Positions 18,622-29,400 of a stretch of 64,000 nt of DNA are shown piece after piece. Numbering within the stretch: position 1 is the first letter of the stretch; every line of letters starts with the position of its first letter. Source of the stretch: Promethearchaeota archaeon Loki_b32 (GTDB lineage: Archaea; Asgardarchaeota; Lokiarchaeia; Sigyniarchaeales; SOKP01); NCBI GenBank assembly GCA_005223125.1, contig NJBH01000004.1, positions 36,995 to 100,994 on the forward strand. Direction: 5' to 3'. A program made the translations under genes and the position numbers. The notes below the pieces were generated by a model. That model saw only the letters and a program-made list of their open reading frames with translations. It had not been told where the DNA came from and did not search any database.

Positions 18622-18965
18622 ATTGAAATTATGAGACATCCAACATTTTTTAATTTCTAGGGAAACCTAATTATATAGTTTGGATAAAGTGTTCCTAATT
18701 AATTAGAGAACTTCTTTTTTAAAAAACTCTTAATAATTAAAAGAAAAAGTAATAAAAGAAATTTAATTCAATCACATTTTATAAATAAGGAGGGAAGATT
18801 AAACTTGTTGTTTAAACAAGGGCGAAATCCAATGAGTGATTAATTATGATTCCTTTAGATTAGATTAGTTAAACTAATTTATATATCTAAATGCAATTTT
18901 TGCATTTTATTTTATATAAGTTGAAGGTTTTAATATTTTAGACTTTATCATTCAAATAGGAGAAA
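18622..18965 (+). other. Intergenic leader region before the thiF-like gene
   Basis: The 344 bases contain no gene of normal size. The only structured part is a GGAGG-preceded micro-frame and hairpin at 18804-18843, annotated separately. The last bases hold AATAGGAGAAA, a good ribosome site for the ATG at 18966. Confidence 0.4.
18804..18843 (+). promoter_or_regulatory. Possible leader: micro-ORF with hairpin before the sulfur-carrier operon
   Basis: A strong Shine-Dalgarno sequence (AAGGAGGG, 18788-18795) precedes a TTG that opens a 12-codon frame (LLFKQGRNPMSD) ending in TAA at 18841-18843. The same bases form a hairpin, CTTGTT at 18804-18809 with AACAAG at 18815-18820. It lies 120 bases before the E1-like gene, where a leader peptide or riboswitch could act. 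No known riboswitch consensus was recognised. Confidence 0.25.
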
Positions 18966-19772
18966 ATGAATTTAGATCATAAGCAAGTCATCAGATATTC
19001 GCGTCAAATTGTGCTAAAGGAAATTGGAGGAATAGGCCAAAAAAAATTATTAAATTCAAAAATAACATTGGTCGGATTAGGTGCTCTAGGATCTCCGGTT
19101 GCATATTATTTAGTTGCTGCTGGAATTGGTAATCTAAAAATAATTGATTATGATTCGGTTGAGTTATCGAATATACACAGACAGATTCTCCATTTCACAA
19201 AAGATATTAACCGAAAGAAAACAGAAAGTGCTATCGAAAAACTTAATCTAGTAAATCCCGATTGTAAAATCGAGGTAATTCCTGAGAAAATTACACCCGA
19301 AAATGTTAAAGATATTCTTAAAAGCTCAGATTTTGTTATAGAAGGTTCTGATAATTTTCCGACTAAAATGTTAATTAATGATGCCTGTGTTTATTTAGAG
19401 ATCCCATTTACAATAGCAGGCGTACTAAGATTTCATGGTCAGATAATGACTATAGTTCCAGAGAAAAAAACTGCTTGTTATAGATGTCTTTTTGGTGATA
19501 TTACTGATGCCCCTACTGGAATGTCATGTTCTGAAGCAGGAGTTATAGGATTAATACCAGGAATTCTTGGATGTATGGAAGCTAATGAAGCTATAAAATG
19601 CATTTTAAATATAGGGGATCTAATAACTAATAAGATTATGTATATAGACCTTTTACGTAATGCCTTTAATTTTATCGACTTGCATAGAGATACAAACTGT
19701 TTAGCTTGCGGTGAAAACTCTATCGATTTGATAGAAAATTATGATTATAGAATTGAGAATGCATGTCAATAG
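18966..19772 (+). CDS. E1-like adenylyltransferase (ThiF/MoeB/HesA family)
   Basis: The 268-residue enzyme should adenylate the C-terminal glycine of a ubiquitin-like sulfur carrier. The N-terminal RYSRQIVLKEIG, the Rossmann ATP loop VGLGALGSP near residue 37, the DYDSVELSNIHRQ motif, and the zinc-binding CYRC...CLAC pairs (near residues 171 and 239) all match ThiF/MoeB. In place of the long crossover cysteine loop it has a short GMSCSEAGV segment containing a cysteine. A TusA-like gene overlaps its end by ten bases and a MoaD/ThiS-like carrier with a Gly-Gly end is encoded just beyond, so the set should make a sulfur-bearing cofactor such as molybdopterin/tungstopterin or the thiazole of thiamine. 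Confidence 0.92.
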   Translation: MNLDHKQVIRYSRQIVLKEIGGIGQKKLLNSKITLVGLGALGSPVAYYLVAAGIGNLKIIDYDSVELSNIHRQILHFTKDINRKKTESAIEKLNLVNPDCKIEVIPEKITPENVKDILKSSDFVIEGSDNFPTKMLINDACVYLEIPFTIAGVLRFHGQIMTIVPEKKTACYRCLFGDITDAPTGMSCSEAGVIGLIPGILGCMEANEAIKCILNIGDLITNKIMYIDLLRNAFNFIDLHRDTNCLACGENSIDLIENYDYRIENACQ

Positions 19773-20032
19773 AAAATTTACTCCATTATAAGAATATGGT
19801 AATAAGAAAAATAGATATTAAAGGTCAACTATGTCCATTGACATTTGTATATACAAAACTTGCCCTTGAAGAATTAAATAAAGATGATTTGTTAGAAGTT
19901 GAATTGGATTTTCTTCCTGCAATTAAGAATATTCCTGAAAATTGTAAACGCCAAGGCTTAGCAGAGTTAGTAGAAGTAAGAGAATTAAACAAAAATAGAG
20001 ATATTTATGAACTTGTATTAAAAAAACTTTAG
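19763..20032 (+). CDS. TusA/SirA-like sulfurtransferase
   Basis: This 89-residue protein has the TusA pattern: a first strand KIDIKGQLCPLTFVYTKLAL with the sulfur-carrying Cys near residue 24, two helices and closing strands. The usual CPxP proline is replaced (CPLT), as in several archaeal members. The start lies ten bases inside the end of the E1-like gene, a coupling typical of cotranslated partners. It probably delivers persulfide sulfur to the ubiquitin-like carrier or to a cofactor enzyme. An inner ATG at 19796 is an alternative start. Confidence 0.85.
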   Translation: MSIENLLHYKNMVIRKIDIKGQLCPLTFVYTKLALEELNKDDLLEVELDFLPAIKNIPENCKRQGLAELVEVRELNKNRDIYELVLKKL

Positions 20033-20064
20033 TTTCTTAGATTCATTTTCAAAAAAAAGTAGAA

Positions 20065-20352
20065 TTACCCTCCAGCAATAGCTGGTAGAAAAGAAATTTC
20101 ATCACCATCTTTAATTATGGAGTCCAATCCATCAAATCTACGAATATCCTTTCCATTAATTCCAAGAATAATATACTTGTTTAAAGTACCCATTGAACTA
20201 AATATATTTTCCTCAAAATTTCTTCCTATCATTGAACTTAATAATACTAATATCTCTCTAATTGTTAAAGGACTGTCAAAAGATAAAGAAATTTCTTCTT
20301 TACCCACAATATCCGCTAATAAAGATAAGAAAGAAGTTTTTATATTTATCAC
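20065..20352 (-). CDS. MoaD/ThiS-like ubiquitin-fold sulfur carrier
   Basis: The 95-residue protein has the beta-grasp pattern and ends in FLPAIAGG, the di-glycine tail that an E1-like enzyme adenylates and that then accepts sulfur. The segment IIKDGDEISFLPAIAGG is the standard MoaD ending. It is encoded convergently to the ThiF/TusA pair, 32 bases past the TusA gene, so it has its own promoter. It may serve molybdopterin or tungstopterin synthesis, or act in a protein-modifying role as some archaeal SAMPs do. Confidence 0.88.
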   Translation of the reverse strand: MINIKTSFLSLLADIVGKEEISLSFDSPLTIREILVLLSSMIGRNFEENIFSSMGTLNKYIILGINGKDIRRFDGLDSIIKDGDEISFLPAIAGG

Positions 20353-20488
20353 ATTAAAATCCTTTAAAATTTAAATTTCAATTTGATTAGTATATTATTA
20401 AATTCAAAAAAAATATGGCATTTATCTATTTGGATTATAAAATTAAATAATTACTCTATTTTTTGCTTATATTAAAATACTCAATCAA

Positions 20489-21430
20489 GTGATTCTTATT
20501 AAAAAAGATAAATTAAACATCGGGCATCTTTCAACTGCTTATCATACTAATTACGTATTGATGGAATCCGAAGAGTTAACATCAGATTTAAATATCGATA
20601 TAAATTGGATTCTGTTCGGAACAGGACCAGCTATGGTTAAAGCATTTAAAGAAGAAAAATTGGAAATAGGATATATGGGTTTACCCCCTGCAATTATAGG
20701 AATTGATCAAGGGGTTCCAATCAAATGTGTAGCAGGAGGACATGTTGAGGGAACTATTTTGACTGCTAAAAAAGAATATAAAACACAGAAACAATTAGAT
20801 AATAATTTAAAAAAAGTCTTTTCTCAATTTATAGGAAAAGCTATAGGGGTTCCGAGTAAGGGATCTATTCATGATGTTATACTAAATTATTATTTAGAAA
20901 AATACAATTTATTAGATGAGATTAATGTCAAAAATTATGGACAAGCAGAATTTATTGCTAAGGAAATGAGAGAGGGTATTTTAGAAGCAGGAGTTGGAAC
21001 TCCAGCTTTAGCGGTTTTTGCATCAACAATTTTAGAGTCTTATTTAATTATTGAAGCTAAAGATCTATGGTCAGATAATCCTAGCTATGGTATATTTGCC
21101 CATAACAAACTTGTTCAAACTGAACCTGAATTAGTTCTAAAATTTTTATATCATCATAAATATGCTTCTAGTCTACTTCGTGACTCTCCATTACTAGCCG
21201 CTGAGAAGATCGCTAAAATATTTGATATAATTGATAAAAATTATGCTGAGGCGGTTTTAAAAATATCCCCAAAATACTGTATCTCTCTCTCAGAGGGCTA
21301 TGTAAAAGCTACAATGAAATTTGTAAATGTTCTTCATAAATTAGGATATACTAAACAAAAACTTAAATCAAAAGATATTTTTGACTTCCGATTTGTTAAT
21401 AAAGTACATCCAGAAATGGCACACTATTAA
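20489..21430 (+). CDS. NMT1/THI5/SsuA-like binding protein without signal peptide
   Basis: The 313-residue protein has the two-lobed periplasmic-binding-protein fold of the SsuA/ThiY/NMT1 type: LNIGHLSTAYHTNYVLMES at the start, FGTGPAMVKAFKEEKLEIGYMGLPPAI in lobe 1, and a hinge followed by VPSKGSIHDVILNYYLEKY. Unusually it lacks a signal peptide or lipobox, beginning directly with a short charged stretch after a GTG at 20489, and no ABC permease or ATPase gene is nearby. It may be a cytosolic enzyme-like relative, as THI5 is, or bind its ligand inside the cell. The neighbouring sulfur-carrier genes are compatible with cofactor synthesis. Confidence 0.78.
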   Translation: MILIKKDKLNIGHLSTAYHTNYVLMESEELTSDLNIDINWILFGTGPAMVKAFKEEKLEIGYMGLPPAIIGIDQGVPIKCVAGGHVEGTILTAKKEYKTQKQLDNNLKKVFSQFIGKAIGVPSKGSIHDVILNYYLEKYNLLDEINVKNYGQAEFIAKEMREGILEAGVGTPALAVFASTILESYLIIEAKDLWSDNPSYGIFAHNKLVQTEPELVLKFLYHHKYASSLLRDSPLLAAEKIAKIFDIIDKNYAEAVLKISPKYCISLSEGYVKATMKFVNVLHKLGYTKQKLKSKDIFDFRFVNKVHPEMAHY

Positions 21431-21509
21431 CATAATAGCTTAATCAACTAACAAAGATACAGCAAGGAATTGCGATAAAACGCTCATATTAAATGAAACA
21501 TTAAAGATT

Positions 21510-21953
21510 TTAATGTTTGAGTGGCCCTAATTCTTTAATTTCGTTAGTAAATTCTGTTATTACCTCAGCAAACCTCTTCCCTTCAGAAGCACTCACCCAT
21601 TCTAAGCGTACTCGTTTAGGATCTACACCTAATTGTTTAATTAAAATTCTATGTAACCTTTCGAATCTTTCTTGTGTATATTCATTTCCAGTAATATAAT
21701 GACAATCACCTATATGACAGCCACTAACAAGGACTCCATCGGCACCATTCTTTAGAGCTTTTAAAACAAATGAAGGATCTACTCGCCCAGAACACATTAC
21801 CCTTATAATTCTGATATTAGGAGGATATTGAAACCGCGAAACTCCTGCTAGATCTGCTCCAGCATAACTGCACCAATTACAACAAAATACTAAAATGTTG
21901 GGTTCAAATCCCTCTTTTTTTGCTTTCTTTTTTGACTTTGACATGATTATCAC
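21510..21953 (-). CDS. mvhD: MvhD-like electron transfer subunit (module 1)
   Basis: The 147-residue protein is the delta subunit that carries electrons from a hydrogenase or formate dehydrogenase to HdrA through a 2Fe-2S cluster. Conserved cysteines are visible in [27 protein letters not shown] and [10 protein letters not shown]. It is the Cys-type reference for the VhuD-like protein at 39508, where two of these cysteines are TGA codons. It follows HdrA by seven bases and ends module 1, so it is cotranslated with the Hdr proteins. It is highly similar to the copy at 31991. Confidence 0.93.
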   Translation of the reverse strand: MIIMSKSKKKAKKEGFEPNILVFCCNWCSYAGADLAGVSRFQYPPNIRIIRVMCSGRVDPSFVLKALKNGADGVLVSGCHIGDCHYITGNEYTQERFERLHRILIKQLGVDPKRVRLEWVSASEGKRFAEVITEFTNEIKELGPLKH

Positions 21954-21960
21954 CTAAGAG

Positions 21961-24900
21961 CTAATTCTTAACTTCCTCCTTTTCTAATAGGTAGGAATCA
22001 ATCATTGTAGAAATTTGATCAAAATCATAATGTTTTACCATTATAGCTCCAACGGGGCATGTTGCAGCACACGTTCCACAGCCTTTACATACAGCAGCGT
22101 TGATATTAGATTTTTTGACTTTAATACTTATATCCTCAAATTCTTTTATTATTTCTATGAGATCTATTGCTTTATAAGGACACACATCTTCACATTTACC
22201 ACATCCAATGCATTTTGCTTCTGAAACCTCCGCTACTAATCCAGATGTAGTAATTTTATCTGCGCTTAGAAATCTACTTGCTCTACCAGCAGCACCGTTA
22301 GCTTGTGAAATTGAATCTTGAATATTCTTTGGCCATTGAGCACATCCGCATAAGAAAATTCCATCTGTAGCAAAATCTAAAGGTCTTAATTTAACATGTG
22401 CTTCTAAGAAGAAACCATTTTTATCTAATGGAACTTTGAGCATCATTGCTAATTCTTTTAAGTTATCTGCTGGAATCATAGGCGTGGAAAGTATTACTAG
22501 ATCCGTCTCAAATTCAACATTATCTTTTAAATTAGTATCAAATACTTTTATCTGATATTTTTCAAGACTAACTTTTTTCTTTTTTACTTCTGGTAAAATT
22601 TCTAAATCATATCTTAGAAAAATTGCGTCTTTTCTGCGTTCACGATAATATTCTTCGAATTCTTTTTTAGCCATTTGTAAATCTCTGTAAATTACTACAA
22701 TTTCTAATTCAGGCTTCAATTCTTTTAATACTCTAACATTTTTTATTGAATTCGCGCAACATATATTGGAGCAGTAAGTTATTCCTTCATTTTGTCTAGC
22801 ATTTACACATAAAATTAATGTTATTCGATTAATCTGATCTAGCCAAGATTTATCCTTATTTTGCAATTTCTGTTCTAACTCCAATTGAGTAATTACATTC
22901 TTATTTTTATCATCATACTCAAAAAGACCTGATGGCTTAAATTCTTGGCCTCCAGTAGCAACTATTATTGTTCCAATTTTTACATCATGGATTTTGTTAT
23001 TTGAATCCTTTATCTCTACATCATAATTTCCAACATAACCTTTAGTATTTTTAATTTCACCATTTAGGAATACTTGAATATTGTTGTTTTTGTCTATTTT
23101 CTCTTTTAATTCACTTAATAATTCTAAGGCATTCTTATGAACTGGATACAAAACATTTAGAAATTTTAGGTTTCCACCTAACTCGCTTTCTTTTTCTACA
23201 ATAAAAGTTTTAAATCCTTGATTAGCAATATTTAGCGCTGCGGTCATACCAGAAACGCCCCCACCAATAATTAATGCTGTATGTGTAATGTCAACTTTAT
23301 CTTCCTTTTGTGGTTTTAATAATTTTGATTTAGCAACATGCATCCTAATTAAATCTATAGCTTTTTCTGTAGCTGCTTCTTTTTCTGCCATGTGAACCCA
23401 GGAACATTGATCTCGAATATTTACAAGCTCAAAAAGATATTTATTCAGACCTCCTTCTTGACATGTTTCTTGAAATAATGATTCATGTGTTCTAGGTGTA
23501 CAAGATGCTACGATAAATCTATTTAAATCATATTCAGCAATTAATTCCTTAATTCTGATTTGAGAGTCAGATGAACATGAATATAAATTTGCTTCACAAA
23601 CCACTACATTTGGGAGGTTTTTAACATATTCTACAACTCCAGGGACATCTACATAGTTTCCTATATTAATTCCACAATGACAAACCATTACACCTATTCT
23701 TGGTTCATCTGTAATTTTAATTTCTTTTTCCGGTACATCAAATACTTTCTCTTTCATTTGAGTATATTTGACGGAGTTTAATAAATCAGCAATTAGTGCT
23801 GCTACTCCACTAGCGTCTGCAACCGTCTCTGGGATATCCATTGGTCCTTGACAAAATCCACATAAGAAAACTCCATTTCTAGAAGACTTAAATTTATCAA
23901 AATACGATTTTTCTTGGAAAAAATTATACTTATCTAACTCAATTCCTAAAGAGTTTCCTAATTCCTTTACTCCTTTTGACGGAACTAAGGGTGATGCTAA
24001 AACAACCAAATTAGCACGAAAATCTTTAAATTCACCCGTCTTTAAATCTTCATAATGTATAAGTAAATCTTTAGTTTCGGGATCTTCTTTAATTGTACTT
24101 ATTTTTGATTGAAAATATTTTACTCCATATTCTTGTTGCGCTCTTTGTGTGAATTCATAGAAATTTTTACCATACGCACGAATATCATGCCGAAAAACAT
24201 AACATTCTGAATTATCCGAATGTTCTTGGGTTATTATTGCTTGTTTTGCCGTATAAGTGCAACAAACGCTGGAACAAAAAGGTACATTTTCATGAAAATC
24301 TCTTGAACCTGCACATTGAACAAAAGCGATAACCTCAGGTTCTTTAGCATCGCTTAATCTCATGACATGCCCATCAAATGGTCCAGATGCACATAATATC
24401 CTTTCATATTCAAGAGCACTTACAACATTTTCGTATCTATAACCCCATCTTGAAGATAAGTTTTCAGCAGGCATCTCAAAACCAGTTGCAACCACAACTG
24501 CTCCAACTTTAATGTCAAATTCTTCAGGTTTCTGTTCAAAATCTATTGCATCAGCAGTACAAACTTTTTTACATACTTGACATACTCCCTTCTTTAAATA
24601 TAAGCACAATTCTGGATCAATTAAGTAGATAGGAGGTACTGCTTGAGGAAAAGGAATATAAACTGATTTTCTTTTACCAATATTCATTTCAAAGGGATTT
24701 GGTACCAATATTTTAGGGCATTTATTAGCACAATCTCCACATCCTTTACATTTTGTTTCATCAACATATCGAGGTTTCTTTAGAATTTTAGCAGTAAAAT
24801 TACCAGGTTCACCATCAACTTGAAGAACTTCATGATAAGTCATTAATTCAATATTAGGATTCCGAAAGACTTCAACCATTTTAGGAGCTAAGATACATAA

Positions 24901-25062
24901 AGAACAATCTAAGGTTGGAAATGTTTTATCCAATTGAGCCATTCTTCCTCCAATTGAAGGTGTTTTTTCTACTAAATAAACTTTAAAGCCTAATTCGGTG
25001 AGATCAAGAGAAATTTGAATTCCTGCTATACCTCCTCCAATTACCAGAACTGAACCTTCCAT
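21961..25062 (-). CDS. hdrA: Double-length HdrA-like flavoprotein (module 1, copy a)
   Basis: The 1,033-residue protein has two HdrA-like halves. The first starts with an FAD loop (VIGGGIAGIQ) and the cysteine run DCSLCILAPKM, two ferredoxin motifs (CKGCGDCANKCP and CQVCKKVC) and a thioredoxin-reductase-like domain. Near residue 455 the second half begins with the CHCGIN motif, LYSCSSDSQ and ASCTPRTHE, then a second FAD loop (IIGGGVSGM) and two C-terminal 4Fe-4S motifs (CIGCGKCEDVCP and CKGCGTCAATCP). HdrA bifurcates electrons at FAD between ferredoxin and HdrBC. Its ATG overlaps the stop of the HdrCB gene (TAATG), so translation is coupled. It is strongly similar to the copy at 26494. Confidence 0.93.
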   Translation of the reverse strand: MEGSVLVIGGGIAGIQISLDLTELGFKVYLVEKTPSIGGRMAQLDKTFPTLDCSLCILAPKMVEVFRNPNIELMTYHEVLQVDGEPGNFTAKILKKPRYVDETKCKGCGDCANKCPKILVPNPFEMNIGKRKSVYIPFPQAVPPIYLIDPELCLYLKKGVCQVCKKVCTADAIDFEQKPEEFDIKVGAVVVATGFEMPAENLSSRWGYRYENVVSALEYERILCASGPFDGHVMRLSDAKEPEVIAFVQCAGSRDFHENVPFCSSVCCTYTAKQAIITQEHSDNSECYVFRHDIRAYGKNFYEFTQRAQQEYGVKYFQSKISTIKEDPETKDLLIHYEDLKTGEFKDFRANLVVLASPLVPSKGVKELGNSLGIELDKYNFFQEKSYFDKFKSSRNGVFLCGFCQGPMDIPETVADASGVAALIADLLNSVKYTQMKEKVFDVPEKEIKITDEPRIGVMVCHCGINIGNYVDVPGVVEYVKNLPNVVVCEANLYSCSSDSQIRIKELIAEYDLNRFIVASCTPRTHESLFQETCQEGGLNKYLFELVNIRDQCSWVHMAEKEAATEKAIDLIRMHVAKSKLLKPQKEDKVDITHTALIIGGGVSGMTAALNIANQGFKTFIVEKESELGGNLKFLNVLYPVHKNALELLSELKEKIDKNNNIQVFLNGEIKNTKGYVGNYDVEIKDSNNKIHDVKIGTIIVATGGQEFKPSGLFEYDDKNKNVITQLELEQKLQNKDKSWLDQINRITLILCVNARQNEGITYCSNICCANSIKNVRVLKELKPELEIVVIYRDLQMAKKEFEEYYRERRKDAIFLRYDLEILPEVKKKKVSLEKYQIKVFDTNLKDNVEFETDLVILSTPMIPADNLKELAMMLKVPLDKNGFFLEAHVKLRPLDFATDGIFLCGCAQWPKNIQDSISQANGAAGRASRFLSADKITTSGLVAEVSEAKCIGCGKCEDVCPYKAIDLIEIIKEFEDISIKVKKSNINAAVCKGCGTCAATCPVGAIMVKHYDFDQISTMIDSYLLEKEEVKN

Positions 25063-26342
25063 TATTTTTCGCTCTCCGCTTTTTGATTAGAATCAACAAT
25101 AGATATTAAATTCACTAAAAATTCAGAAAAATCTACAATTTCTATTGAAGAGATATCCTCATAATCATTTTGTAAACACGTTAAATGTATTTTACATTTT
25201 GGGCATGAAGTGACCATTATCTCCCCTGCATCTTTTGCTTCTAAAAGCCTTTTATATCGCAATGCTTTTGAACGGTCATTACAATTCATCCAAGAACTCA
25301 CTCCACAACACAAAGCATCAGTTTTATTATGTGTCATTTCATTGAACTCATATCCTAATTTTTTTAAATGGGAAAAGATTTCGCGTACATTTTCTATTAT
25401 ATTACTATCTTTAGGTAAAAATCGACTTAGACGACATGGATCATGATAAGTGAATGGAATAGGTTGTTCTTTTTGAGAGGGGTTCTTAAACTCAATCTTA
25501 TTTGCTTTCCAATTTTCATAAATATAGTCAATTAAATGTTTAACAACAAATTTTTTATTAAAATCTTCAAAAATGTTTTGATAATCTACTTTAAATGTCC
25601 TATAACATTCAGCACAGGCAGTAATGATTGTTTTAACTCCAGTTTCTTCAATTCTTTTAATATTTCTCTTTGCCAAATTGATAAATTCTTTGAGTTTTCC
25701 TTGACCCCAATATAGGTCATGTCCACAACAGATTTCATCTTGAAGAACTACTATTGGTTCTTTTTCAATCTGATACAGTATTTTTAATGTGCTTTCTGCT
25801 ATAGAATCTGAATTTTCAAACTCAAAATTAAAATAGGGTAAGCACCCAACATAATACATAATATTTCCTTGTTTTGAAATTTCACATCCCTTAGGAACCC
25901 ATTCAAGAGATCTTTCTGGATTTATATGAGATTCACTCATTATTTCTGAAATAGTGGTATATACACCCTTATGAGCAACATAATCATCTGGGTTTTGACC
26001 ATAGGATTCTCGCATTTTATATTTAGCCATTCTTACAATATCTGCGAAATTTATTCCCTCTGGGCAATTTTGAAGACATGTATTACATGTTAAACAATCC
26101 CATAATACCCCACTCTCAATAATTTTATCTTCAAAACCCTCTAATATCATTTGGATTATCCTACTAGGTTCAAAAGTTTGAACCTTACTAAGTTGACAGA
26201 CACCACTACAACGAACACATTGATAACATCGATATAATAATTTCTTTATATCTGGTTCATAAATTTTTTCAAGATAAGAATCGATATCATCCTTGAGTTC
26301 TTTTGAATCATCTGTTTTTGCAGTTTCAGTAATATTTTTCAC
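25062..26342 (-). CDS. HdrC-HdrB fusion, heterodisulfide reductase-like (module 1)
   Basis: The 426-residue protein joins HdrC and HdrB. The N-terminal part has two 4Fe-4S motifs (CYQCVRCSGVC near residue 38 and CLTCNTCLQNCP near residue 83). The C-terminal part has the two cysteine-rich CCG modules, EICCGHDLY with ACAEC, and ALCCGVSSW with SCPKC, which in HdrB hold the pair of non-cubane clusters that reduce disulfides. Start is a GTG. Its stop overlaps the start of HdrA. Asgard archaea lacking methanogenesis probably use it with a different thiol or acceptor than CoM-S-S-CoB, which is inference. Confidence 0.92.
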   Translation of the reverse strand: MKNITETAKTDDSKELKDDIDSYLEKIYEPDIKKLLYRCYQCVRCSGVCQLSKVQTFEPSRIIQMILEGFEDKIIESGVLWDCLTCNTCLQNCPEGINFADIVRMAKYKMRESYGQNPDDYVAHKGVYTTISEIMSESHINPERSLEWVPKGCEISKQGNIMYYVGCLPYFNFEFENSDSIAESTLKILYQIEKEPIVVLQDEICCGHDLYWGQGKLKEFINLAKRNIKRIEETGVKTIITACAECYRTFKVDYQNIFEDFNKKFVVKHLIDYIYENWKANKIEFKNPSQKEQPIPFTYHDPCRLSRFLPKDSNIIENVREIFSHLKKLGYEFNEMTHNKTDALCCGVSSWMNCNDRSKALRYKRLLEAKDAGEIMVTSCPKCKIHLTCLQNDYEDISSIEIVDFSEFLVNLISIVDSNQKAESEK

Positions 26343-26493
26343 TTTATTTGATTAATGCAAATTTTAATAATTTGAGCCAATAATGATTTAAAAAAAAAAG
26401 GAAATAATTTATCTTTTCTGATTAGGTTTCATAATTCAATTGTCAAATGAGAAATTATAGATATGATAACGTTAGATTCTTTTTAATTTAAGT

Positions 26494-29400
26494 TTACGTT
26501 GCTAATGTCCTAATCATAGCATTAATTTGTTCAAAATCGTAATGTTTAATAGAAATTGCCCCAACTGGACAATTCACCGCACAAGTTCCACATCCTTTAC
26601 ATAAACCTGAATTTACAGAAGATTTTTTTATTGGTAGACTTACCTCTTCAAAATCTTTTAGGACGTTTGTAATTTCTATTGCGTTATAGGAACATGCTTC
26701 CTCACATGTTCCACATCCGATACACAAATCTGCATCTACTTCCGCTATTAATCCAGATGTAGTAATTTCCTCTGCGCTTAAAAACCTACATGCTCTTCCT
26801 GCTGCACCATTTCCTTGTGATATTGAATCTTGTATATTTTTTGGCCATTGAGCACATCCACACAAGAAGATCCCATCAGTAGCAAAATCTAATGGTCTTA
26901 ATTTAACATGAGCTTCTAGAAAAAAACCGTTTTTATCTAGAGGAACCTTGAGCATTTTTGCTAGCTCATCTAAATTGTCAGCTGGAATCATAGGTGTCGA
27001 TAATACTATTAAATCTGTATCAAATTTGATATTATCTTGTAAATTGGTATCAAAAACATTAATTTCAAACTTACTTGTTCCACTATTTTTCTCTTTAATT
27101 ACAGGTGGATCGTCTAAATCATATCTCAAAAAAATAGCATCTTTTCTTCGCTCACGATAATATCTTTCAAATTCTTTCTTTGCCATTTGAAGATCTCTAT
27201 AAAGAACTATTAATTTGAGGTCTTGCTTTAATTCTTTTAGGATGTTAATATTTTTTATAGCACTTTCACAACATATATTTGAGCAATAAGTTATCCCTTT
27301 TTCTTGTCTAGCATTAACACATAATAGTGTAGTAATATGATTAAGTTTGGTAAGCCATGAGTTATCTTCATCTTTTAATTTCTGTTCTAGTTGTAATTGC
27401 GTAATTACATTGTGGTTTGTATATTTATATTCAAAAAATTCATTAGGTTTTAATTCTTGTCCTCCAGTGGCAACAATAATAGTGCCAATTTTTAACTCAT
27501 GAATTTTTTTATCTGAATCGATAAGTGAAACATTATAATTACCAAGAAATCCATTAATATCTTTTAAATCAGAATTTGAAAAGATTTGAATGTTCTTATT
27601 CTGTTCAACCTTTTCTATGGTTTCGTTTAGTAAGATTGAAGCATCCTCTTGAGTAGGATATAGCATATTTAAGTATCTTAAATTTCCACCTAAATATTTC
27701 TCTTTTTCTATAAGATAAACAATAAATCCTTGATTAGCTATATTTAAAGCAGCAGTCATTCCGGATATTCCTCCGCCAATTACCATTGCAGTTTGAGTAA
27801 TTTTCAATTTCTTTTCTTCTTGTGATTTTAATAATCTTGATTTAGCAACACCCATTCTTATTAAATCAATTGCTTTTTCCGTAGCAAGCTCCTTTTCTGT
27901 CATATGTACCCATGAACATTGATCACGGATATTCACCATTTCAAATAAGTATTTATTTAATCCCGCTTCTTGACATGTCTCCTGGAATAAAGATTCGTGT
28001 GTTCTTGGCGTACAAGAAGCTACAATAAATCTATTTAAATTATATTCACCTATTACTTCTCTAATTCGTTCTTGAGAATCTGAACTACAAGAATACAAGT
28101 TATCTTCACAAAAAACTACATTAGGCAACGTTTTTATGTGTTCTATAACCTGAGGAATATCAATATATTTTCCAATATTAATACCACAATGACAGATAAG
28201 GACCCCAATTCTAGGTATATCTGTTTCTTTAACTATTTTTTCTGGTATCCTAATAACTTTTTCTTTTGTTTCAGTAAATTTAAAGGAATTAAGTAAAGTC
28301 GCTACTTGTGAAGCCACCCCACTAGCGTCAGCTACCGTTTCTGGTATATCCATTGGACCTTGACAAAAACCAACTAAAAAAATACCTTCTTTAGAGGATA
28401 AAGATTTATTATAATATGATTTCTCTTTAAAAAAATTATAATCATCCAACTCGATATCTAAAACTTTAGATAATTCTTTAGTTCCAGCTGAAGGGACAAG
28501 AGGTGTAGCTAATACTACAAGATTTGCATTAAAGTCCTTAAATTCACCCGTTTTTAGATCTTCATAATGAATTACTAAATCATTTGTTTCTGGATCTTCT
28601 TTTATTCTGCTAATTTTAGTTTGGAAATATTTTACTCCATATTCTTCCTGAGCTCTCTGGGTAAATTCATAAAAATTTTTACCGTAAGCTCTAACATCAT
28701 GCCTAAATACAAAACATTTTGAGTTTTCAGAATGTTCCCGAGTTATGATCGCTTCTTTGGCACTATACATACAACATACTGATGAACAATAGGGAATTCC
28801 CTCACGTAAATCCCTTGAGCCCGCACACTGAATAAATGCTATTTTTTCTGGCTCTTTCTCATCACTAGGTCGTAAAATTTGACCCTCAAATGGTCCAGAG
28901 GCCGATAATATTCGTTCATATTCTAAAGCACTTACCACATTTTTATAATTATAACCCCATCTTGAGGTTAACTCTTCTCCTAACACATCATATCCAGTAG
29001 CAACAACGAGAGCACCAACGTTTAAATTGATTTCTTGAGGTTTTTGTTCATAATCTATTGCTTCTGCCGTACAAACTTTCTCACAAACCCCGCATACTCC
29101 TTTAGTGAGTTTTAAGCATAACTCAGGGTCAATTAAATATACAGGAGGTACTGCTTGAAGAAATGGAATGTAAACAGATTTCCTTTTACCTAGATTCATA
29201 TCAAAGATATTAGGGAATTCAATCTTCGGACATTTAACTGCACAGTCACCACATCCTTTACATTTAGTCTCGTCAATATAACGAGGTTTCTTAAGGACTG
29301 TAACCACAAAATTTCCTGGCTTTCCAGAAACTTTTTGAACTTCATGATAAGTCATTAATTCAATGTTAGGATTTCTAAATACTTCTACCATTTTAGGGGC

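Noticed and set aside
21880-21920. GGTTCAAATCC-like T-arm suggesting a tRNA
   Set aside because: It lies inside the MvhD coding sequence and no acceptor or anticodon arm can be folded. No tRNA was found in the window.
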